Positions 6,698 to 13,905 of a stretch of 14,970 nucleotides of DNA are shown in pieces. Below the pieces are notes generated by a model. That model had not been told where the DNA came from. It did not search any database and saw only the letters and a list, made by a program, of their open reading frames with translations. The DNA is from Polaromonas sp. UBA5171 (lineage in GTDB: Bacteria > Pseudomonadota > Gammaproteobacteria > Burkholderiales > Burkholderiaceae_C): NCBI GenBank assembly GCA_002413395.1, contig DHWX01000085.1:1-14970 (forward strand). The letters run 5' to 3'. The first letter of the stretch is position 1; every line of letters starts with the position of its first letter. The position numbers and the translations under genes were made by a program.

Positions 6698-7705
6698 TCA
6701 GCTGAGCCAGCCCTTGATGCGCGCGGCCAGCGCATCGCGGCTGATGCCGTAGCGCTCGTGCAGGGTCGGTAATGCGCCCGCTTCGAGGAAGGCATCGGGC
6801 AGACCCGCCAACTCGAAGGCTGCGGGCTGCACGCGGTGGCGTAACAGCGCGCTCGCCACAGCTTCGCCTAGACCACCGATCACCGAGTGGTTCTCGGCCA
6901 CGACAACGAGCCGGTGCCGATACCGCACGGCTTCGAGGATGGCCGGCTCGTCGAGCGGCTTGATCGTCGGGCAATGCAACACCGCGACACCGATCTTGTC
7001 GGTCGCCAGCGTCTGCGCAACTTCAAGCGCACGCATGGTCATGAAGCCGCTGGAGATAACGAGCACGTCGTCGCCGTCACGCAGCAACTTGGCCTTGCCG
7101 AGTTCAAAGCTGTAGTCGTATTCGTCGAGCACCAGCGGGACGTTGCCGCGCAACAGCCGCATGTAGACCGGGCCCTTGTGCGCGGCGATCTGTGGCACGG
7201 CCTGTTCAACGTCCAGTGCATCGCAGGGATCGACGATGGTCAGCCCCGGGATACCACGCATCATTGCGATGTCTTCGGTCGCCTGGTGACTGGGGCCATA
7301 ACCTGTGGTCAGGCCCGGCAACGCAAAGCACATCTTGACGTTGAGGTTCTCCTCGGCAATCACCTGGTGGATGAAGTCGTAAGCGCGACGCGTACCGAAC
7401 ACGGCGTAGGTCGTGGCGAATGGCACCAGTCCCTCTTTGGCCATGCCGCCGGCCGCGGCCAGCAGCAATTGCTCGGCCATGCCCATCTGGTGAAAGCGAT
7501 CGGGGTAGGCTTGCGCGAACAGGTGCAGGTCGGTGTACTTGCTCAGGTCGGCCGTCAGGCCGACGATTTCAGGGCGCTTGGCCGCCAGTTCGACCAAGGC
7601 CTTCCCGAACGGCGCCGCTTTCACGCGCTGCCCTTCGGTGGCGATTGAGGCGATCATCGCCGACGTGGTCAGGCGAGGCTTCTTCTCAATGACAGGGGCG
7701 TTCAT
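6698..7705 (-). CDS. Transketolase-like enzyme, C-terminal subunit
   Basis: The pyrimidine-binding plus C-terminal half of a split transketolase, 335 residues from the chosen start. MGMAEQLLLAAAGGMAKEG holds the ThDP-activating Glu. GYGPSHQATEDIAMMRGIPG matches the GPTHQ..ED region, and a C-terminal domain follows (VISSGFMTMRALEVAQ, VVAENHSVIGGLGEAVA). The frame is open further upstream to 7759, but the start is set at ATG 7705: AAGGAG lies 8 bases before it, the protein then begins MNAPVIEKKP, and the ATG overlaps the stop of the preceding subunit as ATGA. This coupling implies equal synthesis and a heteromeric enzyme. Relatives include split transketolases acting on unusual ketoses, such as apulose-4-phosphate or sulfofructose enzymes; I cannot tell which, if any, applies. 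Confidence 0.92.
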   Translation of the reverse strand: MNAPVIEKKPRLTTSAMIASIATEGQRVKAAPFGKALVELAAKRPEIVGLTADLSKYTDLHLFAQAYPDRFHQMGMAEQLLLAAAGGMAKEGLVPFATTYAVFGTRRAYDFIHQVIAEENLNVKMCFALPGLTTGYGPSHQATEDIAMMRGIPGLTIVDPCDALDVEQAVPQIAAHKGPVYMRLLRGNVPLVLDEYDYSFELGKAKLLRDGDDVLVISSGFMTMRALEVAQTLATDKIGVAVLHCPTIKPLDEPAILEAVRYRHRLVVVAENHSVIGGLGEAVASALLRHRVQPAAFELAGLPDAFLEAGALPTLHERYGISRDALAARIKGWLS

Positions 7706-8547
7706 GCCAGTGCTCCTTCGGTTTGCGATTGGTCGAGGATCTCGAGCGCCAGACGCCACTCGGGCGACTCGACGCGGATGAAGTGGTTCTTTTCGCGCTG
7801 CTCAAGGAAGGGCACCCCCTTGCCCATCAGAGTGTCAAACAGGATCACACGTGGCTTAGCTTCGGTCAAATAACGGGCCGTGTTGAAGGCCTTCAGTACC
7901 GCAACCAGATCGTTGCCGTCGACACGCTGTACATGCCAGCCAAACGCGGTCCACTTGTCTACCAGCGGCTCGAAGCCGAGCACCTTGCCCGACGGGCCGT
8001 CGGCCTGCTGGTTGTTGATGTCGACCAGACAGATCAGGTTCGAGAGCCGATGGTGCGCTGCGCCCATCGCCGCTTCCCAGGTCGAACCTTCGTCCAGTTC
8101 GCCGTCGGACATCGAGTTGTAGACGAAGGCCGGATTGTTCTTCTGCCGCAGGCCCAGCGCCATGCCGACGCCGATCCCCAGCCCGTGACCGAGTGAGCCG
8201 CCCGACATTTCCATACCAGGCGTATAGGTGGCCATGCCCGACATCGGCAGGCGGCTGTCGTCGCTGCCATAGCTCTCGAGCTCGCTTTCGGCAACGACGC
8301 CCGCCTCGATCAACGCCGCATAGAGCGCGATCGCGTAGTGGCCGTGCGACAGCAAAAACCGGTCGCGACCCTCCCATTCCGGCTCGTTGGGCCGGTAGTT
8401 CAGCGCGTGGCCGTAAGCCACCGCCAAAACATCGGCCCATCCGAGCGCCTGGCCGATGTAGCCTTGCCCTTGCACCTCACCCATGCGTAGGGCGTAGCGG
8501 CGGATGCGATAGGCACGCCCGCGAAGAGTGGTTGCCAGATCAGTCAT
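7702..8547 (-). CDS. Transketolase-like enzyme, N-terminal subunit
   Basis: The diphosphate-binding half of a split transketolase, 281 residues. It shows RDRFLLSHGHYAIALYAAL, then GGSLGHGLGIGVGMALG, and the ThDP motif SDGELDEGSTWEAAMGAAHH continuing to VDINNQQADG; the first residue is Ser where Gly is usual. Length and order agree with other transketolase N-halves encoded before a C-half. The ATG at 8547 has GAGAGG about 6 bases upstream and lies 37 bases after dctQM. The stop overlaps the start of the C subunit by four bases. Together the two subunits make a second ThDP active site in an operon that also encodes a complete transketolase, which argues for different donor or acceptor substrates. 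Confidence 0.93.
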   Translation of the reverse strand: MTDLATTLRGRAYRIRRYALRMGEVQGQGYIGQALGWADVLAVAYGHALNYRPNEPEWEGRDRFLLSHGHYAIALYAALIEAGVVAESELESYGSDDSRLPMSGMATYTPGMEMSGGSLGHGLGIGVGMALGLRQKNNPAFVYNSMSDGELDEGSTWEAAMGAAHHRLSNLICLVDINNQQADGPSGKVLGFEPLVDKWTAFGWHVQRVDGNDLVAVLKAFNTARYLTEAKPRVILFDTLMGKGVPFLEQREKNHFIRVESPEWRLALEILDQSQTEGALA

Positions 8548-8584
8548 GAAAGCCTCTCGTCAGTTGAAAATTGTTACGCCGGCG

Positions 8585-10447
8585 TCAGTGAAGCAGGCCG
8601 ATGGAGATCCAGGGCACCAAGGCGACAATCAGCACACCAACGAACAGCACGCCCAGGTAGGGCCAGATGCGCCGCAACGCGATGTCGGGATTGACGCGGC
8701 CAATCGTGCAAGCTGCGTAGTAACCCAGGCCGAAGGGTGGCGCAAACAGGCCGATGCCCATGGCGAGGATGACGACCATGGCGTACTGCACTTCGTGCAC
8801 GCCGATCGCGCGCGCCACCGGAAACAGTAACGGCGCAAACAACACCATCGCCGGAATCCCTTCAAGCACGCTACCAAGGACAATGAAGGCCGGGATCGAC
8901 ACCAGCAGGAAACCGTACTTGCCACCAGGCACGATCGTCATCAGGTGCGCGAGGTCTTGCGAGAAGCCAGATTGCGTCAGTGCCCAGGACATGGCAGTCG
9001 CCGTACCGATAATGAACAGGATCGCACCGGATAACGCCGCGGTATCGACCAGCATCGGATACAGGCGCCGCCAGTCGAAGCGACGGTAGATAAACAAGCC
9101 CGCCACGACCGCATAGGCGACACCGATGGTCGACACCTCGGTGGCGGTGGCCACGCCTTCAACTACAGCAGTGCGAATGAGTACCGGCAGCACCAACGCC
9201 GGCAGGGCCACCAGCAACGTGCGGCCGACCACGCTCATTGGCGCGCGCTTCAGATCCTGCGCGACCTCCGGGCTGCGAAAGCGCGTCAGCACCGCTAACA
9301 TCACGGCCAGCACGACACCCGGCAGCAAGCCGCCCGTAAACAGCGCGGAGATCGAGATGCCGGCCACGGATCCGATTGCAATCAGCACGAGCGACGGTGG
9401 CATCGTCTCGGCCATCGCGCCCGCTGCGGCGAGCAGCGAAATCATTTCCCCCTCGTGAATGCCGCGTCGCTTCATCTCGGGTAGCAGCACCGGCGCCACA
9501 GCGGCCATGTCGGCGGTTTTCGCGCCTGATATCCCTGAAATCAGCAACATCGCCCCCAACAGCACGTAGTTCAGGCCGCCGCGCACATGCCCCAGCAACG
9601 AGGCCAGGAAGTCCACCATCGCCTTGGCCATACCGGTCATCTCGACGAGGTGCCCCAGCAAGATAAACAGCGGCACCGCGAGCAGAATCAGCGAGCTCAT
9701 GCCCTCGTCCATGCGCCCGCTGACCACCGCCAGCGGCGTAGAACTAGTGCACAACAGGAAGGCCACCGTAGCAAGGCCGAAGCAGAATGCGATCGGCACC
9801 CCGAGTAGCACCCCGGCGCAGAGCATCAGGACGAAGAAGATAACGAGGTTCCAGTTGCCGATGTTCTGCAGCCAGTTGGCGCCGAGGTACAGGACGCCGG
9901 CCAGCACGGCTAATGTCAGCACGACCCCGGCGAGGTCGGCCAGCCCCAACCGCGCGAGGCGCAGCAGGCCGATCGCGATCATGAAGGCGCTGCCCACCGG
10001 CACGGCGGCGGCGCGGAACGTGTCCGGCAACGACAATGCGGGCGTCGTAACGACCCATTGGTCTCGGGCGTACTCGGTCATCGGGCCGATCAGGATCACG
10101 AGCATTAGGCAGGGCACGGCAATTGCTAGGGCCTCGGCCCAGCCCCGTGCCCGTGGGCTCCAGCGCGAGACGAGCGCTGTTGTGCGCATGTGTGCCCCAT
10201 GGCGTAGCGCGACGGCCGCACCCAAGTTGGCAAGCCACAGGAACAGGATGGACGCCAATTCGTCAGTCCATGGGATCGGGCTGTTAAGGATGTAGCGCCA
10301 AATCACGCCGGCCAACAGGACGACGACTTCGCCGACCACCAGCGCGGCTGCAGGCACCTCGATGGCGTAGCCCAGCCACACCTCGGCCCTGGCCGCGAAC
10401 GGCGCGCCCGGTTCGACCGCGTGGTTGTCGAGCAGCAGGCTGCTCAT
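8585..10447 (-). CDS. dctQM: TRAP transporter fused membrane protein DctQM
   Basis: A single polypeptide of 620 residues combining the small (DctQ) and large (DctM) TRAP membrane proteins; it imports solute using an ion gradient. Residues about 25-185 are the DctQ part, with WRYILNSPIPWTDELASILFLWLANLG and a few membrane helices; the rest is a DctM part with many helices, including AVPLFILLGHLVEMTG, GISGAKTADMAAVAPVLLPEM and ETMPPSLVLIAIGS. Unfused DctM proteins are about 430 residues. The frame has two possible starts: ATG 10459 and ATG 10447. I chose 10447, because GGAG lies six bases before it and it overlaps the stop of a small upstream open frame as ATGA. It is the first large gene of the operon. 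Fused DctQM proteins are known in other TRAP systems, so the fusion itself is not novel. Confidence 0.94.
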   Translation of the reverse strand: MSSLLLDNHAVEPGAPFAARAEVWLGYAIEVPAAALVVGEVVVLLAGVIWRYILNSPIPWTDELASILFLWLANLGAAVALRHGAHMRTTALVSRWSPRARGWAEALAIAVPCLMLVILIGPMTEYARDQWVVTTPALSLPDTFRAAAVPVGSAFMIAIGLLRLARLGLADLAGVVLTLAVLAGVLYLGANWLQNIGNWNLVIFFVLMLCAGVLLGVPIAFCFGLATVAFLLCTSSTPLAVVSGRMDEGMSSLILLAVPLFILLGHLVEMTGMAKAMVDFLASLLGHVRGGLNYVLLGAMLLISGISGAKTADMAAVAPVLLPEMKRRGIHEGEMISLLAAAGAMAETMPPSLVLIAIGSVAGISISALFTGGLLPGVVLAVMLAVLTRFRSPEVAQDLKRAPMSVVGRTLLVALPALVLPVLIRTAVVEGVATATEVSTIGVAYAVVAGLFIYRRFDWRRLYPMLVDTAALSGAILFIIGTATAMSWALTQSGFSQDLAHLMTIVPGGKYGFLLVSIPAFIVLGSVLEGIPAMVLFAPLLFPVARAIGVHEVQYAMVVILAMGIGLFAPPFGLGYYAACTIGRVNPDIALRRIWPYLGVLFVGVLIVALVPWISIGLLH

Positions 10448-10500
10448 CGCAAACTCCATCGGCCGCTGCTTTGCGGAAGGCCTGTCTTCGTTTCAGTCAT
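10444..10500 (-). CDS. Small leader open frame (18 codons) before dctQM
   Basis: The frame reads MTETKTGLPQSSGRWSLR and stops. AGGAGA lies about eight bases before its ATG at 10500, a better ribosome-binding site than that of dctQM. Its TGA overlaps the ATG of dctQM at 10447 (ATGA), so ribosomes ending here could restart on dctQM. It may be a translated leader that couples or tunes transporter expression. Alternatively it is the original N-terminus of DctQ, cut off by a frameshift; the first residues look like an ordinary cytoplasmic lead. I recognise no family. Confidence 0.45.
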   Translation of the reverse strand: MTETKTGLPQSSGRWSLR

Positions 10501-10594
10501 GCTTGTCTCCTGCTGTCTTTAGATGCTCGCCCCGGCGGCGCTCTTCTCGAAATTGAGGTCAATACGGTCAGCGGACTTGCCTTGCTCTGCGGAG

Positions 10595-10623
10595 CGAATA
10601 TTCGTCGTTAAATGACATGACGA
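10595..10623. promoter_or_regulatory. Secondary dyad in the divergent promoter region
   Basis: A perfect 10-bp palindrome CGAATATTCG (10595..10604) overlaps a spaced dyad TCGTC (10602..10606) and GACGA (10619..10623) with 12 bases between. It lies between the T-N11-A box and the operon start, where the activation site of a LysR-type regulator is normally found. The assignment depends on position and symmetry only. I see no convincing -35/-10 pair in the region on either strand. Confidence 0.35.
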
Positions 10624-10646
10624 CAAGAGAAGTCTTTTCAACCTAA

Positions 10647-10663
10647 GATGACCGTCTGTCATC
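10647..10663. promoter_or_regulatory. LysR-type operator (T-N11-A dyad)
   Basis: GATGAC (10647..10652) and GTCATC (10658..10663) are perfect inverted arms around a 5-base centre, and the inner part fits the T-N11-A rule for LysR-type binding sites. It ends 19 bases before the lysR start codon and lies about 150-200 bases upstream of the divergent operon start. This is the usual arrangement for autorepression plus activation of the divergent genes. Confidence 0.6.
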
Positions 10664-10682
10664 CAACCACAGGCTTAACCCG

Positions 10683-11567
10683 ATGGCCACTATCCCCCCC
10701 GTAACCAACCTCCGAGCTTTCGAGGCAGTGGCCCGTCGGCGCAGCTTTGCATATGCCGCCGTCGAGCTTCACCTCACGGCCTCGGCGATCAGCCATCAGA
10801 TCTCGCGACTCGAAGCGCAACTCGGCGTACAGCTGTTCGAGCGCAGTGCGCACGGCGTTCGATTGAGTTCGGTGGGCGATCAATACCTGATGCGCATCAG
10901 CGGAGCGCTATCTGCGTTGTTAGCAGCGACTGACGACCTAGAGCGAGGTGTTGAAAACAGTCTCTCGGTGCAGTCGACGCCCAGCTTCGCCAGCCAGTGG
11001 CTGGTGCCACGCCTACGAGCCTTTTCTGAGGCCTATCCGGAAATCACGCTGAACCTTTCAGCCGCGCACACACACAGCGACTTCGCGCTCGGGCAGACTG
11101 ATCTCGACATCCGCTATGGCGTGCCCCAATGGCCCGACATGGTGGTCGAACCACTCTTCGAGGAGCGGATCGTTCCGCTCGCGAGTCCAGCTTTCATCCG
11201 CATGCACCGCCTCAAACGTCCGGAGCAAATGACGGACGTGCCGTTGATCCAAAGCACCGTCAGCGTTGTCCAATGGTCAGACTGGTTTGCAGCGTTTACC
11301 AACCACCGTGCGCCTGAGCGCTTCATGCTCAGATTCGACCGTGCTCACATGTCCCTAGACGTCGCTGCACAGGGTCTCGGCATCGCACTCGAGAGTTCCA
11401 CAATTGCTAGTCGGCATCTCACCGACAAACGGTTGTCCCCGGTCTTCGGGCTCGACAAAGCGATCCGCGTCAAGGCGCATTTCGTGGTGTATCCCGCAAG
11501 GCACGCCCGCAGACGACCGGTCGAAGCGTTTTTGACATGGCTGCACGGGGAGGCGTCGAAGAGGTGA
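10683..11567 (+). CDS. LysR-family transcriptional regulator (GcvA-like)
   Basis: A 294-residue LysR-type regulator. Residues about 8-66 form the winged helix-turn-helix, with NLRAFEAVARRRSFAYAAVELHLTASAISHQI... continuing to LGVQLFERSAHGVRLSSVG. Residues about 90-290 are the co-inducer domain (FASQWLVPRLRAFSEAYPEI, DLDIRYG, SLDVAAQGLGIALE), whose text resembles the GcvA/AmpR branch. It is divergent from the TRAP-transketolase operon and very probably controls it, with the imported compound or an intermediate as effector. The ATG at 10683 has no strong ribosome-binding site: only the purine-poor CACAGGCTTAACCCG precedes it. Length and both domains look intact. Confidence 0.93.
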   Translation: MATIPPVTNLRAFEAVARRRSFAYAAVELHLTASAISHQISRLEAQLGVQLFERSAHGVRLSSVGDQYLMRISGALSALLAATDDLERGVENSLSVQSTPSFASQWLVPRLRAFSEAYPEITLNLSAAHTHSDFALGQTDLDIRYGVPQWPDMVVEPLFEERIVPLASPAFIRMHRLKRPEQMTDVPLIQSTVSVVQWSDWFAAFTNHRAPERFMLRFDRAHMSLDVAAQGLGIALESSTIASRHLTDKRLSPVFGLDKAIRVKAHFVVYPARHARRRPVEAFLTWLHGEASKR

Positions 11568-11826
11568 GCTCTGCCGTGTGTCGCAACAGGGCGCGCAAGT
11601 CTAATCCCGCTCATTATCATTAAAAGCGCCGAAAGTGACCGCTTGCGAGCTAAATGCCGAGCACCTGCAACACGTTGGCCCATCCATCTCTGAATTACGA
11701 GCCTTCTGAGAGCCTGCTTTCGCCGCCCGCAATCTGCCACAACGGGGTCGTTAAGAGCCGTCATGAACGACCGGTGAGCGGAAATCAACTAGGTTGCCGG
11801 TAAGCGGACACCGACGACCGGCTGCA

Positions 11827-11862
11827 AACGCTGCTTATGGAAAGATTTGCATAAGCAGCGTT
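11827..11862. repeat. Perfect 13-bp inverted repeat
   Basis: AACGCTGCTTATG (11827..11839) and CATAAGCAGCGTT (11850..11862) are exact reverse complements with a 10-base loop. There is no T-tract, and the nearest intact gene ends 260 bases upstream, so a terminator for lysR is unlikely. A mobile-element end, recombination site or structured RNA are alternatives. Confidence 0.6.
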
Positions 11863-11980
11863 ACCCGACCTTCGCCAGTAACCGGTATCGGGCACGTCAA
11901 TTTCACGATTTCGAAGACCTGCCAGCCGCCGTTCATGGCCGACTCTCGCGTGCCCGTTCCGGACCGACAACCTAATCACC

Positions 11981-12067
11981 CTGAGTGTCGGCAAGGCGAC
12001 CTTGGAGAACTGGGTCAGGCTCAACAGCAAAGGCCAACACAAGGGCGCAGGCGACAAGCCGGTGACC
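11981..12067 (+). pseudogene. IS3-family OrfA fragment
   Basis: Twenty-nine codons read LSVGKATLENWVRLNSKG followed by QHKGAGDKPVT. This resembles the end of the helix-turn-helix and the linker of IS3-family OrfA proteins (pattern TLxNWVR, then K..G...KPVTPEQ). There is no start codon in context, similarity begins abruptly at LSVG and ends after KPVT, and no OrfB follows. The match is short and made from memory of the family, so confidence is modest. Confidence 0.45.
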
Positions 12068-12109
12068 CTACTTTGCTTGACCAACGCTGACCTGTTCCTG
12101 TCAAATTTT

Positions 12110-12280
12110 GTCCTGTTACCAAAAAACGATTCCCTGATACGTCAAGAAATTTTCCCTGTTAATTTTCAGGTTCAATATTGGCCGGCCCGGCTGCAGGCCC
12201 CGCCAGGACTGGCATTGCGGAAGTTTGGTGCAGAAATTCGCGCTGGGATTTTTCATTTTTCCCTGTTAATTTCCCTGTTA
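12110..12280 (+). repeat. Clustered TTCCCTGTTA-like direct repeats
   Basis: Exact copies of TTCCCTGTTA occur at 12152..12161, 12259..12268 and 12271..12280. Variants are TTCCCTGATA at 12130..12139 and GTCCTGTTAC at 12110..12119. All have the same direction, and the last two exact copies are 12 bases apart. The segment is visibly richer in A and T than its surroundings. Position 125-330 bases before the integrase start suggests arm-type recombinase binding sites or the end of an integrated element, but no attachment site can be proven. Confidence 0.55.
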
Positions 12281-12330
12281 GCGGGAAAATCCACCTGAGA
12301 CGGGTTCGCACCAGACTGCGCCCACCGCCA

Positions 12331-12421
12331 AGCGCTCTAAGTCATTGAGTTTGCTTGTGAGTCATTGATTTTTCGTAGGTTTTTCTTGTTTCCTACAAGA
12401 GAGTGCTACATAAGCGCTCTA
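12331..12421 (+). repeat. Short direct repeats before the integrase gene
   Basis: AGCGCTCTA occurs at 12331..12339 and 12413..12421, and GTCATTGA at 12341..12348 and 12361..12368. Between them GTAGG (12375..12379) and CCTAC (12392..12396) form a small dyad. The spacing and nearness to the integrase start fit promoter or recombinase-binding elements. The function is not known from sequence. Confidence 0.4.
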
Positions 12422-12435
12422 GCTACGGATCTTCG

Positions 12436-13839
12436 ATGGCACGTCAAGCGCCCTACTTGCAGCGCAGGGGTTATGGTCTAACTTTCCGAATCGCTGTCCC
12501 GCTGGACTTGCGGCCCATGCTGAACGCTCGGGAAATAACCAAAGCCTTGCCAACGGCAGACCGCCGAGTTGCCATACCGCTGGCGCTATCATTGGCACAT
12601 CAGGCAAAAGTGCTATTCAACAGGCTACGTGGGATGACCCGACACAAGAACAATCCCGACGACGAATCTACCGAACTTCGGTATATCTTTGAAATTGAGC
12701 TTGACGATCTAGGCTTGCCAAAGCGTTTAAAGGTTCAGGCTGAGCCGCATGAACAAGCAGCCGTGGACTCGGCAATCCAGACCGCACTCACAAACAGCCT
12801 CCAGGCACGCCGAAACGTCTCGGTGCAAGTAGACCCCCAGCCGATTCAAATCGACGCGCCACGACCTGCCAGAGGTGCTACAACGCCTATGTTCAGCCAG
12901 GTTATAGACGACTTCTTGAGCAGATACCAGCAGGGGGAAAAACCTGCAATGTTCAAGAAGCACAAGCCAGTCCTGGCAATGTTGCTGGATGTGGTCGGCG
13001 ACAAGCCAGTTGATGAACTTCGGCAGTCCGACATCAATGGTTTCTTTGAGCTACTTGGCAAACTGCCACCACGCTGGGTAGATCAGTGTCGGCGGCAAGG
13101 ACTTGGAGTGCGCCAACTGGCAGAACTTGAACATGAGGTCACCATAGGCCCCAAGACTTTCGAGGACACCTATGTCGCCAGTGTCCGACCTTTCTTGAAG
13201 GCCGCGAAGAAGAACTTTCAAGATGAAGGTTTTCCTCTCGGTCTGACGACTGAGGGCACCGAGTACACAGGTGACCGCGAAGAGGGCGAGTACAAACAAC
13301 GAGCCTTAACACCCAGCGAGCTGAAGCGCCTGTTTGTAGGGCCAGAGATTCAGGGCTTCGCCAACGACCCGGCATTGGCCCACTTGTTCTGGTTGCCACA
13401 TTTGGGGCTGTTCACTGGCGCCCGAGTCAACGAGTTATGCCAAGTGAACCCACAAACAGACATCCTTCCCGACCCAGCGTCCGGCACGTGGCACCTATGG
13501 ATCACGACCGAGACCGAAGCCGACCCCAGGGTCAGGAAGTCGGTCAAGACGGGTGACTCCCGCAAGGTTCCTATCCACAAAATGCTGGTTGCTCTAGGCT
13601 TTTTGGAGTACGTTGCGCGAATCAAGGCCGCTGGGGCAAAGCTGCTGTTTCCTCAGTGGGAGCCGGTTAACAAAAGGGCCAGCGGCGAAGCTGAAAAGTG
13701 GTTCCGCCAGCTATTGCGCGACACCGGGCTGCGAGACGAAACGCCCAAAGCCTGCCTACTGGGTATGCACGCCTTCAGGCACTATCCCGTGTCCCGGAAT
13801 ATGCCGACCGATTTAAGGAAGCCCCTGGTGCAAGGTTAA
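12436..13839 (+). pseudogene. Phage-type tyrosine integrase, C-terminally truncated
   Basis: A site-specific tyrosine recombinase of the kind that integrates phages and islands. The N-terminus PYLQRRGYGLTFRIAVPLDL is the DUF6538-type lead common in such integrases. A core-binding domain lies around residues 145-265 (FSQVIDDFLSRYQQGE onward). The catalytic domain has TGARVNELCQ with the first Arg, KTGDSRKVPIHKML with the conserved Lys, and HAFRH as the HxxRH box. The frame then leaves the family pattern and stops about 18 codons later, so the second His/Trp and the Tyr nucleophile are absent and the protein should be inactive. The start chosen is ATG 12436, which gives MARQAPYLQRR as in relatives; an upstream GTG at 12403 is possible. 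Ribosome-binding sites are weak at both. The break coincides with the approach of the next recombinase gene. Confidence 0.85.
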
Positions 13840-13905
13840 GTTGACGCATTTCGCCCGGCATAGTTTCATCACCAGCCACGCTTCGTGGTGCAACTGGAGA
13901 TGATG
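13840..13905 (+). other. Junction between two recombinase genes, with small hairpin
   Basis: CCACG (13876..13880) and CGTGG (13884..13888) form a perfect short stem with a 3-base loop just before the ribosome-binding site of the next gene. In a different frame from the integrase, 13841..13876 reads LTHFARHSFITS, which resembles a tyrosine-recombinase HxxRH-S-F box, but it is preceded by a stop at 13808 and cannot continue the integrase directly. It may be a recombinase tail fragment or chance. Confidence 0.35.

Larger units (their letters stand above)
11568..12402. other. 835-base region without an intact gene
   Basis: No frame here gives a convincing complete protein on either strand. From left to right it holds an imperfect direct repeat, CCGGTGAGCGGA (11771..11782) and CCGGTAAGCGGA (11797..11808), a perfect 13-bp inverted repeat, a short IS3-type OrfA remnant, a stretch rich in A and T with TTCCCTGTTA-like repeats, and two pairs of short direct repeats just before the integrase gene. 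It looks like a mosaic of old insertion junctions between the regulator and the integrase. No clear terminator is seen after lysR. Confidence 0.6.

Noticed and set aside
5693..7648. Long plus-strand frames opposite dctP, the SDR and the transketolase C subunit.
   Set aside because: They have biased composition, no family pattern and no good ribosome-binding sites, and the minus-strand genes explain the region.
9624..10295. A 223-codon plus-strand frame opposite dctQM.
   Set aside because: It is the antisense of a clear multi-helix TRAP membrane protein and shows no domain of its own.
8585..10447. The DctQ-DctM fusion as a novelty.
   Set aside because: Fused TRAP membrane proteins are already known, for example in sialic acid transporters.
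10501..10594. A sigma-70 promoter for the operon, for example TTGTCG and GAATAT 17 bases apart on the minus strand.
   Set aside because: The -10 match is poor and it overlaps the putative regulator dyads, so it cannot be separated from chance.
11345..12090. Open frames of about 98-147 codons on both strands after lysR.
   Set aside because: No family pattern; one overlaps lysR antisense and the others run across repeats and the IS3 remnant in the wrong frames.
12110..12280. A CRISPR array suggested by the clustered repeats.
   Set aside because: The repeats are only about 10 bases, the spacing is irregular, and no cas gene is in the window.
12296..12330. A tRNA 3' end as integrase target, suggested by GGGTTCGCACC.
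   Set aside because: No cloverleaf can be drawn around it: the acceptor and anticodon arms are absent.
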